Source: an uncultured Ignavibacteria bacterium (GTDB lineage: Bacteria > Bacteroidota > Ignavibacteria > SZUA-365). From it: a stretch of 64,000 bases of DNA. Of this stretch, positions 48,644 through 56,585 are shown one piece after another (the stretch's first letter is position 1; the number at the start of each line of letters is the position of its first letter). Both the position numbers and the translations under genes were made by a program. The notes beneath the pieces were generated by a model. The model saw nothing but the letters and a program-made list of their open reading frames with translations, had not been told where the DNA came from and made no database searches. The stretch is from positions 1-64,000 of the forward strand of contig CAJXVM010000003.1 of the NCBI GenBank assembly GCA_913061095.1, given 5' to 3'.

Positions 48644-50059
48644 TCAGGAGGCCACGGCCGCTCTGGCGTGCTTCACCGGTGCCGTGTTCCCGGCCGTGAG
48701 AACCCGCTCGAGCGCATGCTGACGCTGGAAAAGGGACAGTTTGAAATAGATCCCGCTCATCACGGCCACACGCGCGACTGCGTCAAGAAGGGAATCACCC
48801 CGGCGCTGGATGCGCAGGATGCGGTACCACCGTCGGAAAATGACTCCCCAGGAATAAAATCTGCGGTTGACATCCCGGTATGCCGCGAGGATCTCCTGCC
48901 GGCTCAGCTTCGGATGCCTGAACACGAGATGATCACCCTCGTAATGGGAAAGGTCATGGTCGATGATGCGTCCCTCGGCGAGGATGTGCCGGTAGAGCGG
49001 TGTGCCGTGGATCGGGATGGCGATGGAGGACAGAATGACAGCCGGATTCACCTCGTCGAGCCGCGCGGGCAGGCTGCGGTAATATGCCGCGTCATCTTCG
49101 TCGAGTGCGAACATGACACCCGTGAAGGTAAGAATGCCGACGCTGTGCAGACGCGCGAACAGCTCGCGGTATTCCTCCACCCTGTTCTGCCGCTTGCGCA
49201 CGCTGACGAGGCTGCGCTCGCTGAGTGACTCCATTCCGAGGAAGGCCATGCGGCAGCGGGCCTTCTGCAGGAGATCGACGAACTCCCCGTCACGGAGGCA
49301 CTCGATACTGCACTGGATGCCCAGTCCCCAGAGCTTCAGCCCCGCGATTTCCCTGAGCAGGCGTTTGGCGTACTCCATGTCTCCGCCGAGATTGTTGTCG
49401 AGCAGCATGGCGAATTTCCGTTTGCGAAGCGGAAGGTTTTCCGTGTTCCGAAGGTCGCGCATGACATCCTCAATCGGACGCATGCGGTAGCGCACCGGAG
49501 CAATATTGAGCTCGCAGTAGGTGCAGGCATGCGGACAACCCCGTGTCGCCTCGGTGACGACCGGCGTGCTGAATACCTTTTCGGCGAGATCATACCGCGG
49601 AGGAGGAATATCGTCCAGCGCTGCATCAGGATCAGCAACGTAGCGGGGTTTCAGTCTGCCATTGACCATGTCTTCGACCATGCGCGGCCAGATCGCCTGC
49701 GCCTCACCGACGCAGATGCTGTCGAAATGCCGCTGCACCTGGTCGGGAAACGTGGAAGGGTATTTTCCTCCCGCGACAACCAGACGCCCCCGTGAGCGGA
49801 ACCGCGCCGCGACCTCAAACGCGTGCGGCGCACAGTAGTCCATGAAGCTCAGCGCGATAAAATCCGCATCGGTGCCGTAGTCTATCGGACGCACCATCTC
49901 GTGCAGTACTTCCACCTCGACGATGTCGGGTGTCATGCCCGCAAGCAGAAGTCCGGGCAGCGGCGGAGCTGGATTCCGCGCATAGTACGGTGGTTCATCG
50001 ATCAGGTTCTGGAAGAGCACGATGATCAGCAGTTTTGGCTTCCGCCGGAAGGGTTTCAT
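48644..50059 (-). CDS. B12-binding-type radical SAM protein
   Basis: 471 aa from the ATG at 50059, which has GGAG 6 nt upstream; a GTG 12 nt earlier is the alternative. N-terminal cobalamin-binding-like domain (about 1-125, with VGEAQAIWP at its end), then radical SAM: RGCPHACTYCELN with Cys175, Cys179, Cys182 in this numbering, GGDMEYAKRLLREI, and LGMESLSERSLVSVRKRQN. The DxHxxG cobalamin motif is not clear, so B12 binding is not certain. C-terminal part resembles DUF4070-type tails of hopanoid/lipid-modifying relatives. It is divergent from the UbiA-like operon and shares operator-like TGACA arrays with it, so the two probably act in one pathway. Substrate unknown. Confidence 0.85.
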   Translation of the reverse strand: MKPFRRKPKLLIIVLFQNLIDEPPYYARNPAPPLPGLLLAGMTPDIVEVEVLHEMVRPIDYGTDADFIALSFMDYCAPHAFEVAARFRSRGRLVVAGGKYPSTFPDQVQRHFDSICVGEAQAIWPRMVEDMVNGRLKPRYVADPDAALDDIPPPRYDLAEKVFSTPVVTEATRGCPHACTYCELNIAPVRYRMRPIEDVMRDLRNTENLPLRKRKFAMLLDNNLGGDMEYAKRLLREIAGLKLWGLGIQCSIECLRDGEFVDLLQKARCRMAFLGMESLSERSLVSVRKRQNRVEEYRELFARLHSVGILTFTGVMFALDEDDAAYYRSLPARLDEVNPAVILSSIAIPIHGTPLYRHILAEGRIIDHDLSHYEGDHLVFRHPKLSRQEILAAYRDVNRRFYSWGVIFRRWYRILRIQRRGDSLLDAVARVAVMSGIYFKLSLFQRQHALERVLTAGNTAPVKHARAAVAS

Positions 50060-50115
50060 GACGGTCTCCACGTATCGGTTCTCGAAGGCAATCTCGCGAT
50101 GCGGATGGCGAAAAC

Positions 50116-50142
50116 TGTCAGTGATTTGTCACAATTCTGTCA
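50116..50142 (-). promoter_or_regulatory. TGACA operator array A (three boxes at 11-bp steps)
   Basis: On the minus strand, TGACA occurs at 50142-50138, 50131-50127 and 50120-50116, exactly 11 bp apart. The last box ends 56 nt before the radical SAM ATG. A further TGACA on the plus strand (50145-50149) makes a short palindrome with the first box. Confidence 0.6.
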
Positions 50143-50252
50143 AATGACAGATGCGGGAGCCGACTCCAAGACCTTCCAATCGCAAGTCACCGAATGCGGA
50201 GCATGCGCGCGACCATGCGCGCTTCCGCACGACCTGGGACCGAAGCGTGACA

Positions 50253-50320
50253 CGACAGTGCGCGGCGGGGGACGCGACAGTGCGCGGCGGGGGGACGCGA
50301 CAGTGCGCGGCGGGGGGACG
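50253..50320 (+). repeat. 22/23-bp tandem repeat, three copies
   Basis: Unit CGACAGTGCGCGGCGGGGG(G)ACG at 50253-50274, 50275-50297 and 50298-50320; the first lacks one G. Copies 2 and 3 are identical. No spacers. Function unknown. Confidence 0.8.
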
Positions 50321-50368
50321 ATACGTGACGGATTTCGCGAACGAAGGGAAAAAGGGATGAAACCTGAT

Positions 50369-50394
50369 CCGGCCGGCTTCGAAAAGCCGGCCGG
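50369..50394. repeat. Perfect 11-bp G+C-rich hairpin
   Basis: CCGGCCGGCTT, loop CGAA, AAGCCGGCCGG. Very stable; followed by TTCCGTTT on the plus strand. No gene ends nearby, so it could end a short untranslated RNA or be a structural element of the divergent region. Confidence 0.65.
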
Positions 50395-50671
50395 TTCCGT
50401 TTACTCCAGGAAAAAATACGGATCAGGAAATGGAAACGCGGATACCCTCTTGATCCACGGACGGTCCGCGGTACTGCGGGATTTGAACCGGCAGGGAATG
50501 CAAGACACCACAATTCACCATTATTCCGGACGATGAAATCCCGCACTCCATTCGAGATAAAAGTAGCGATTTCTGATAATACAACAAAGGAAAATCGAAC
50601 TCCCCGGGGACGACGGTTTCCGATAACATCCGTTTTGAGGCAACCGGCAGCGTTGGACTGCATGCAACCTT

Positions 50672-50698
50672 TAACGAATCCGTGACAGATCCGTGACA
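50672..50698 (+). promoter_or_regulatory. TGACA operator array B upstream of the UbiA-like operon
   Basis: TGACA at 50683-50687 and 50694-50698 (each within ATCCGTGACA) and a degenerate TAACG at 50672-50676, all 11 bp apart. The last box ends 56 nt before the ATG at 50755. A TATTTG box at 50720-50725 lies 21 bp downstream, so the array probably overlaps the -33 region. Confidence 0.55.
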
Positions 50699-50754
50699 AC
50701 CTGCGGAGGGGATTTGCGGTATTTGTCCTCAGAACATCACCTGAAGGCAGCGTC

Positions 50755-51729
50755 ATGCATACCCGGCAGATCTCATATCCCTGCAGCATCCAGAGTGGCA
50801 CGTTTCTGCGTGCCTACCTGACGACAATGCGTCCCTATCTGCTGTTCGTCTCCGGGATCACCGTCATCGCCGGGCTCGCCACCGGGGATGCCGCACCCGG
50901 TATCGTCGCGATCACCGCCGCCGCAGGATTTCTTTCCTACGGATTCGGTCAGGCGCTGACGGACTGTTTCCAGACCGACACGGACGCGCTCTCCTCTCCA
51001 TACCGTCCGCTTGTGCGCGGCATCGTCACAACGCGGCAGGTCGCCGCCGTCAGCCTTGCGGGACTCACTGCGGTCGGTGTCGCTTTCGCGATCGCGAATC
51101 CCCACAACCTGTGGCTGGCTGCTGTCGGGGCCCTGGGACTCGCGACCTATACACCATTCAAGCGTCGCTGGGCAACGGGTCCGTTTTACAATGCGTGGAT
51201 CGTCGCCCTGCTCTGCTATATCGGGATCAGCGCGGCGGCCGGAGGCAGCAGGCTTCCCTCGCTCGATCGGATCGACATCCTGCTTCTCGCCGCTGCCTTC
51301 TTCGGATATGCGAACTTCGTGCTGGCGGGGTACTTCAAGGATATCTCCGCAGACCGGGCGACGGGATACAACACCTTCCCCGTCCGCTTCGGCTGGACGG
51401 CCGGCGCCATCGGCAGCGATATCTTCGCCGTGCTTTCCCTCGTGGCCGTCGGCACGCTGCTCCTCGATACGCCCGGCACATCATCCGCGGCGGTCGCCTT
51501 CTTCTACGTACCCGCGTGCATCACGAGTATCACTGCGCAGCTTCGGCTTCATCGCCTGCGGGACGAGCGGCAGGCGCATCGCAGCATCAGTCTCGTCGTG
51601 CACAGCTACATCCTGCAGCTGTCCGCCGCCGCAGCCGCGCTGCAGCCGGAGTGGCTGTGGCCGCTTGTGATGTACTTCCTGCTGTACCTGGCGGTGCTCT
51701 CCCGCAGACCGATGAAAGCACAGGTCTGA
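50755..51729 (+). CDS. UbiA-family prenyltransferase-like membrane protein
   Basis: 324 aa with about eight membrane helices. The first Asp-rich motif is present in divergent form (TDCFQTDTDALSSPYRPL, near 68-85) and the second as YFKDISADRATGYNTFPVRFG near 197, both with the Asp residues needed for Mg-diphosphate. UbiA enzymes transfer prenyl chains to quinone precursors, chlorophyllide, glycerol phosphates and other acceptors; this one fits none of the named subfamilies that I recognise. First gene of a four-gene operon, each later junction overlapping or within 10 nt. Regulated by array B if that interpretation holds. Confidence 0.83.
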   Translation: MHTRQISYPCSIQSGTFLRAYLTTMRPYLLFVSGITVIAGLATGDAAPGIVAITAAAGFLSYGFGQALTDCFQTDTDALSSPYRPLVRGIVTTRQVAAVSLAGLTAVGVAFAIANPHNLWLAAVGALGLATYTPFKRRWATGPFYNAWIVALLCYIGISAAAGGSRLPSLDRIDILLLAAAFFGYANFVLAGYFKDISADRATGYNTFPVRFGWTAGAIGSDIFAVLSLVAVGTLLLDTPGTSSAAVAFFYVPACITSITAQLRLHRLRDERQAHRSISLVVHSYILQLSAAAAALQPEWLWPLVMYFLLYLAVLSRRPMKAQV

Positions 51730-51739
51730 AGAGGCAGTC

Positions 51740-52663
51740 ATGCTGATCATCCTCAACCATAGCGCCCACGCCGGAACGGCTCTCGCACGCTGGAAGCGTA
51801 TTGAAGCCGCGATCTACAGCCGCTTCGGAGACTGCATCCGGGTTACCGAACTCGGGACAGGCACGGAAGCGCTGCTCAGGGAGTTCGTGGAACAGGGTGA
51901 GCGCCGCATCGTCGCCGCCGGCGGAGACGGCACTGTCAACGCCGTCCTGCAGATGGTCATGCATCTGTCCGCGTCACAGCGTGAGCAGATCACACTCGGT
52001 GCGATCGGACTGGGATCCAGCAATGACATGCACAAACCGCATCCGGCGCAATCGATGATCGGCGATGTGCCGGTCAAGCTGAATTTTGACCGGTCCGGAC
52101 TCCGGGATATCGGTGTGATCCGGTATCGTGACGGCGACTGCTCCCGCACACGATACTGGATATTGAACGCCAGTGTCGGAGTGACGGCCGATGCGAACGA
52201 CTTTTTCAACCGTGGCGACCTGCTGCTGCGATTCCTGAAACGGCACGCCACGGCGCTCGCGATTCTGTACGCTGCGCTGCACAGCATCCTGCTCACCGGT
52301 CGCCGCAGCATGCTGCTGGAGCGTGACGCGAACGCGGCAACAATGGTCGCGGTCAACAACCTCGCCATGCTGAAATCTCCGCATGTCTCCGGCAGTCTGC
52401 GGTATGACGTTTCACCTGAGGCGGACAGCGGGAATTTTCAGGTGCACTGCTTCAGCGGCGCGATGCGACTGCAGGTGTTTGCACTGCTGCTCGCGCTCAT
52501 GCGGGGAACCCCCAGCACACTCCGGCACGCCGAAGGCTGGGAGGGGAACCTGCTGCGCATCCGTTCAGCGTATCACTTCAATATCGAATGCGATGGAGAA
52601 ATCATCCTGACCGACGAGGCAGTCATCACCATTCATCCACAGCGCATCAGGGTGGCGTCATGA
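51740..52663 (+). CDS. Diacylglycerol kinase-like lipid kinase
   Basis: 307 aa. DAGK catalytic domain with VAAGGDGTVNAVL near 58-70 and the second motif GLGSSNDMHKP (usually G-T-G/A-ND) near 90-100, then the beta-sandwich domain ending FNIECDGEIIL. Family members phosphorylate diacylglycerol, sphingoid bases or related lipid alcohols. The altered second motif and the operon make a special substrate likely. No membrane helix. 10 nt after the UbiA-like gene, and its stop overlaps the AIRS-like start as ATGA. Confidence 0.83.
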   Translation: MLIILNHSAHAGTALARWKRIEAAIYSRFGDCIRVTELGTGTEALLREFVEQGERRIVAAGGDGTVNAVLQMVMHLSASQREQITLGAIGLGSSNDMHKPHPAQSMIGDVPVKLNFDRSGLRDIGVIRYRDGDCSRTRYWILNASVGVTADANDFFNRGDLLLRFLKRHATALAILYAALHSILLTGRRSMLLERDANAATMVAVNNLAMLKSPHVSGSLRYDVSPEADSGNFQVHCFSGAMRLQVFALLLALMRGTPSTLRHAEGWEGNLLRIRSAYHFNIECDGEIILTDEAVITIHPQRIRVAS

Positions 52664-53691
52664 AAACCCCCGTCACGGAATACGATGTGATCCGCCGTCT
52701 TGCCGCTGGCTTTCCCCGTCCCGCTGCACAGCGAAACCGCCTCGGTGAAAGCGACGCGGAACTGATCACGCTGCCGGACGGCAGCCTGCTCGCTGTGACG
52801 ACGGACAGTATTTCAGAGGAGATTACCACCGGACTGTACGATCCCTTCCTGGCGGGATGGATGTCGGTCATGGCGAACTGCAGCGACCTCGCCGCCGTCG
52901 GAGCGCGTCCGCTTGCCCTGCTTGTCGCGGAAACATTCGACCGCGGCTGGAGCGAAGATCAGAAGGCTGCGCTGCAGCGTGGCATCGCCGCGGCGGCGCA
53001 TCAGTGCGGCATCGGCATCGCCGGCGGGGATGTGAATTTCAGCGACCGGACAGCCATCACAGGCACGGCGCTCGGCATCTGCGGCAGTGAAGGCACGCTC
53101 ACAAGGCACGGAGCGAAGCCCGGTCATACGCTGTACGTATCCGATACCTGCGGACTTGGCAGTGCATTTGCCGCCGCCATGCTGCTCGACAGCGGGGATG
53201 TCGGCTTCCGACCACGGGCCGCGCTCCGTGAAGGGCAGCTCCTGGCCGGAAGGGCCTCTGCCTGCATGGACAGCAGCGACGGCCTCTTTCCCACGCTCGA
53301 TGAACTGATGCGCGTCAACGACTGCGGTTTCCTGCTCGACCGCGACCCCCGCGAATACATGCATCCCATGGCAATCGCAGCAGCGGACGCGCTGCAGCTG
53401 CCCGCCTGGGCCATGCTCTGTGGTCCCCACGGGGATTTCAACCTCGTCTTCACGATTCCCCCCGAAGGCATCGAAGCATTCGAGCACTGCGCTGCGGCAT
53501 CGGGGTGGTCAGCACAGCGTATCGGCCGCGTCATCCGACCACGTAGGCTGGAATGCTCCTGGGATGATGCCCCGTTTTCCTGCGCCATCGATGCGTTTCG
53601 CAGCACGGTCCTTGCCGCCACGGACGCGGGCGATATCCTCTCCTCTCTTCACCGATTCTGCCACAGCCAGATGAAAGGAGTACCGTCATGA
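52660..53691 (+). CDS. AIR synthase-fold ATP-dependent kinase-like protein (ThiL/SelD relative)
   Basis: 343 aa from the ATG at 52660 that overlaps the kinase stop. N-terminal AIRS domain: SDAELITLPDGSLLAVTTDSI, MANCSDLAAVGARPLALL and GIAGGDVNFSDRTAITGTALG; C-terminal AIRS_C domain with KPGHTLYVSDTCGLGSAFAAAMLL and CMDSSDGLFPTLDELM. It resembles ThiL (thiamine-monophosphate kinase), but the DDA motif of ThiL is absent, and no thiamine gene is near. More likely it phosphorylates or activates another substrate within this operon. Identity of the reaction is unknown. Confidence 0.78.
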   Translation: MKTPVTEYDVIRRLAAGFPRPAAQRNRLGESDAELITLPDGSLLAVTTDSISEEITTGLYDPFLAGWMSVMANCSDLAAVGARPLALLVAETFDRGWSEDQKAALQRGIAAAAHQCGIGIAGGDVNFSDRTAITGTALGICGSEGTLTRHGAKPGHTLYVSDTCGLGSAFAAAMLLDSGDVGFRPRAALREGQLLAGRASACMDSSDGLFPTLDELMRVNDCGFLLDRDPREYMHPMAIAAADALQLPAWAMLCGPHGDFNLVFTIPPEGIEAFEHCAAASGWSAQRIGRVIRPRRLECSWDDAPFSCAIDAFRSTVLAATDAGDILSSLHRFCHSQMKGVPS

Positions 53692-54980
53692 ATACGCAAC
53701 ACACTGAGCGCGTCGGCGAAAACGCCAATATTCGAGACATGCTCCTGATGGGACGGCGCATGAAGCTTCGGGAGCGCATGCTCATGTATGGACGCTTCAT
53801 GGAGAAGCTGCACAGCAGCGGAACAAACCTTCTGCGTCGCGAAATCCAATCCGCAGCCGATCGTGTCGTCCTTGTGAAAGACCCCGGCAGCGACAGTCTG
53901 CGCAGCATGGTCATGTTCGGATCCAACAACTATCTCGGGCTCGCGGATCATCCGCATGTGCTCGATGCCGTGCGAAATGCGATGATCACATACGGAGCGG
54001 GCATCGGCGGTCCGCCCCTGCTGAACGGCTACACCGCTCTGCATCGCGAACTCGAAGAGCGCCTCGCCGCATTAAAGGGTACCGGGGATGCCCTGCTGTT
54101 TTCGAGCGGCTACGGGGCGAACGTCGGCATTGCCACGGGTCTGTTCCAGAAACAGGATGTCGTGCTGTATGACGCATGCAGTCACGCGTCCTTTGTCGAT
54201 GGGATGGTCATGTCGGGTGTGCAGCGAAAGGCATTCAGACATAACGATATGCAGGATCTCGAACGGCAGCTCCAAGCCGAGGCCGGCGCTCCCGGCGATG
54301 TATACGTCGCGGTGGAAGGCGTGTATTCCATGGATGGAGACGCGGCACCGCTGGCGCGCATCGTCGACCTCTGCCGGCAGCACGGAGCGCTGCTCATTCT
54401 CGACGACGCACACGGCACCGGCGTGATGGGAGAATCGGGAAGCGGCACGGCCGAGGCCTGCGGCGTCCATGGAGAAATCGATCTGACCATGGGCACGTTC
54501 AGCAAGGCTTTCGGCATGGCAGGCGGATTTCTCGCGGCTTCCGCCGACCTGATCGACTTCATGCGCGTCTTCGCACGCTCGTACATGTTCTCCGCTTCCT
54601 TGCCGCCGGTGGTCGTCGCCGCCGTGCTCGCCGGACTCGATGTCATCGAGAAGGAACCTGAACGGCGTGCGCAGCTGTGGGACAACATCGCCTACGCGGT
54701 CGCCGGCTTCGATGCGATCGGCATCCCGGCAGGCACTGATTCTGCCATTATCGCACTGCGTGTTCCCGAAGAGATGGACATTCGCCGCGCCGCAGCGGCG
54801 TATCATGAGCACGGTATTTTCGTAAACTCCATCGAATATCCCGCCGTGCCGCTGCGCGAACAGCGATTCCGCATCAGCATCATGGCGACCCACACCCGTG
54901 ATGACATCGACAGACTCGTTGAGAGCACGGCAAAGGTATGGTCGCTGTTCGGTGCACTGCCGATCGGCGCGGCAGCGTGA
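53688..54980 (+). CDS. Alpha-oxoamine synthase-like PLP enzyme with atypical substrate loop
   Basis: 430 aa, ATG overlapping the previous stop (ATGA). PLP fold type I of the BioF/SPT/KBL family: [25 protein letters not shown] with the PLP-stacking His, DDAHGTGVMGESG, and TMGTFSKA with Schiff-base Lys273. The usual loop G-x-G-x-x-G-S-R, with Arg, is here GAGIGGPPLLNG (near 104-115), so the acyl-thioester or amino-acid specificity probably differs from SPT and BioF. It carries an N-terminal extension of about 60 residues (MLLMGRRMKLRERMLMYG). The last gene of the UbiA-like operon. A second, distinct family member is the spt gene at 32107. Confidence 0.83.
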   Translation: MNTQHTERVGENANIRDMLLMGRRMKLRERMLMYGRFMEKLHSSGTNLLRREIQSAADRVVLVKDPGSDSLRSMVMFGSNNYLGLADHPHVLDAVRNAMITYGAGIGGPPLLNGYTALHRELEERLAALKGTGDALLFSSGYGANVGIATGLFQKQDVVLYDACSHASFVDGMVMSGVQRKAFRHNDMQDLERQLQAEAGAPGDVYVAVEGVYSMDGDAAPLARIVDLCRQHGALLILDDAHGTGVMGESGSGTAEACGVHGEIDLTMGTFSKAFGMAGGFLAASADLIDFMRVFARSYMFSASLPPVVVAAVLAGLDVIEKEPERRAQLWDNIAYAVAGFDAIGIPAGTDSAIIALRVPEEMDIRRAAAAYHEHGIFVNSIEYPAVPLREQRFRISIMATHTRDDIDRLVESTAKVWSLFGALPIGAAA

Positions 54981-55143
54981 ACGCGCTTTTTTTCACGAAT
55001 GTCTCTCTCTATATTGCAGAGCGACGGATACCGCCGCAGGGTTCAGCCAACCGGAGGAGCACAACCATCCTTACGCGCACATCCCCACCCGTAAATAGAA
55101 TCTTTCATTCGACCATTCTCATTCGAGAAACAAGGAGTCAAGC

Positions 55144-56475
55144 ATGAAACAGGTCCTCGTGCTGGGCGCGGGTCTCGTCGCCCGTCCCCTGGTACGGTAT
55201 CTTCTCGAAGAACCGGAATTCAAGGTCACCGTTGCCTCGCGTACGGTGAGCAAAGCGGAAGCCCTGATTGACCATCACCCCCGCGGGCACGCCATGGCAC
55301 TGAATGTCAGCGACGAAGCGGCCGTGCGAAACGTGATGGCAGATGCGGATATCGTCATCAGCCTGCTTCCGTGGATTCATCATCTCACCATCGCGAAGCT
55401 CTGCGTTGAGCTCGGCAGGAATCTGGTGACCACATCCTACGTCAAGCCCGAGATGCAGGAACTGGATGCAGCCGCAAAGGAAAAAGGGCTGCTCTTCCTC
55501 AATGAAATCGGCGTGGATCCCGGCATTGATCACATGGCCGCCATGCAGGTGATCAACCGTGTGAAATCGAAAGGTGGCACCATCACCAGTTTCTATTCGT
55601 ACTGCGGCGGACTCCCGGCACCCGCAGACAACACAAATCCGTTCGGATACAAGTTCTCGTGGAGTCCGGTCGGTGTCATGCTCGCGGCGAAGAACACCGG
55701 GCGCTACCTGCGGGAGGGTGGCATCGTCGAGGTTCCGTCAGAGCAGCTCTTCGAACATTACTGGCTGGTGGACGTTCCCGGCGCGGGCACGTTCGAGGCA
55801 TACGTAAACCGTGATGCGCTGCCGTACGTAGACATGTACGGCATCGGGGACGCGCGGAGCATGTACCGCGGGACGCTGCGCAACGTCGGACACTGCGAGT
55901 CCTGGAATTATTTCAAGAAGCTCGGTCTGCTCGACCAGGAACGCAGTTTTGATTTCCGCACGACTTCTCCGCGCGAAGTCATCGCGGCACTGGTCGACAG
56001 CAACGGCGAGGATTTGATCGCGGATATCGCGCGCTGGCTCGAGGTGCCGACGCATTCCATCACCATCAAGAAAATGCAGTGGCTCGGACTTCTCGACGAA
56101 GCGCCACTTCCTCTCGAGGAGGCCAGTGTCTTCGACATGTTCGCGCATGTGCTGCAGGAGCGGCTGGTATACGAGGAGGGCGAGGTCGACCTGCTCGTTC
56201 AGCATCACGAGTTCGTCGCCGAATACGACGGCGGACGAACCGAGAAGATCACGGCGACGATGGTGGATACAGGCATTCCGGACGGTGACAGCTCCATGGC
56301 GCGGACGGTCAGCCTTCCCGCCGCCATCGCAACGAAAATGATTCTTCAGGGACGCATTGATCTGACCGGTGTACACATACCCGTGCTTCCTGAAATCTAC
56401 GAACCCGTTCTCGCGGAACTGGAGGCCATGGGCATCACCCTCGTGGAACGCCGTTCCGCGCAATCGCAGGGTTGA
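55144..56475 (+). CDS. Saccharopine dehydrogenase (L-glutamate-forming half of LKR/SDH)
   Basis: 443 aa, with AAGGAG before the ATG. N-terminal Rossmann domain (VLVLGAGLVARPLVRYLL), middle domain with NEIGVDPGIDHMAAMQVI and SYCGGLPAPADNTNPFGYKFSWSP, the hallmark of the SDH half of the plant/animal bifunctional enzyme and of yeast Lys9. It would oxidise saccharopine to glutamate and aminoadipate semialdehyde (or the reverse). Its partner half is the convergent gene at 56586, with three palindromes in between. Lysine breakdown to aminoadipate is the likely pathway. Confidence 0.88.
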   Translation: MKQVLVLGAGLVARPLVRYLLEEPEFKVTVASRTVSKAEALIDHHPRGHAMALNVSDEAAVRNVMADADIVISLLPWIHHLTIAKLCVELGRNLVTTSYVKPEMQELDAAAKEKGLLFLNEIGVDPGIDHMAAMQVINRVKSKGGTITSFYSYCGGLPAPADNTNPFGYKFSWSPVGVMLAAKNTGRYLREGGIVEVPSEQLFEHYWLVDVPGAGTFEAYVNRDALPYVDMYGIGDARSMYRGTLRNVGHCESWNYFKKLGLLDQERSFDFRTTSPREVIAALVDSNGEDLIADIARWLEVPTHSITIKKMQWLGLLDEAPLPLEEASVFDMFAHVLQERLVYEEGEVDLLVQHHEFVAEYDGGRTEKITATMVDTGIPDGDSSMARTVSLPAAIATKMILQGRIDLTGVHIPVLPEIYEPVLAELEAMGITLVERRSAQSQG

Positions 56476-56584
56476 GATTCATCTCGCCCCAATCCAGGCC
56501 ATCCGCACATCATTCAACTGCAGGGGCGGGATTCATCTCGCCCCTGTGTTCATGACGCAGTTTTCGGGCGAGATGTATCTCGCC
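56474..56584. repeat. Three hairpins with GAGAT..ATCTC cores between convergent SDH and LKR genes
   Basis: GAGAT-TC-ATCTC (56474-56485), CAGGGGCG...CGCCCCTG enclosing ATTCATCT (56521-56546), and GGCGAGAT-GT-ATCTCGCC (56567-56584). The last is followed by GCTACG, whose CTA is the TAG stop codon of the LKR gene on the minus strand. Likely bidirectional terminator function as well as repeat origin. Confidence 0.65.
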
Positions 56585-56585
56585 G

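Larger units (their letters stand above)
50060..50754. other. Long divergent intergenic region with operators, tandem repeats and a hairpin
   Basis: About 700 bases without a supported gene. From left to right it holds a TGACA array on the minus strand (50116-50142), a three-copy 22/23-bp G+C-rich tandem repeat (50253-50320), an 11-bp perfect hairpin (50369-50394) and a second TGACA array on the plus strand (50672-50698). Small frames here have repetitive, improbable translations. Confidence 0.6.

Noticed and set aside
50253-50320. CRISPR or iteron-type origin
   Set aside because: Only three contiguous G+C-rich units; no replication initiator gene or A+T-rich unwinding region.
50461-50500. 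tRNA-like T-arm (GGTTCAAATCC) on the minus strand; also considered as part of a cobalamin riboswitch
   Set aside because: The T-stem has a C-C mismatch, no complementary acceptor strand, D-arm or anticodon arm is found at the right distance, and the conserved B12-box order of the riboswitch is not present.
52588-52659. Upstream start of the AIRS-like gene
   Set aside because: It lies in the lipid kinase gene in another frame; the ATGA overlap at 52660 gives the normal N-terminus.
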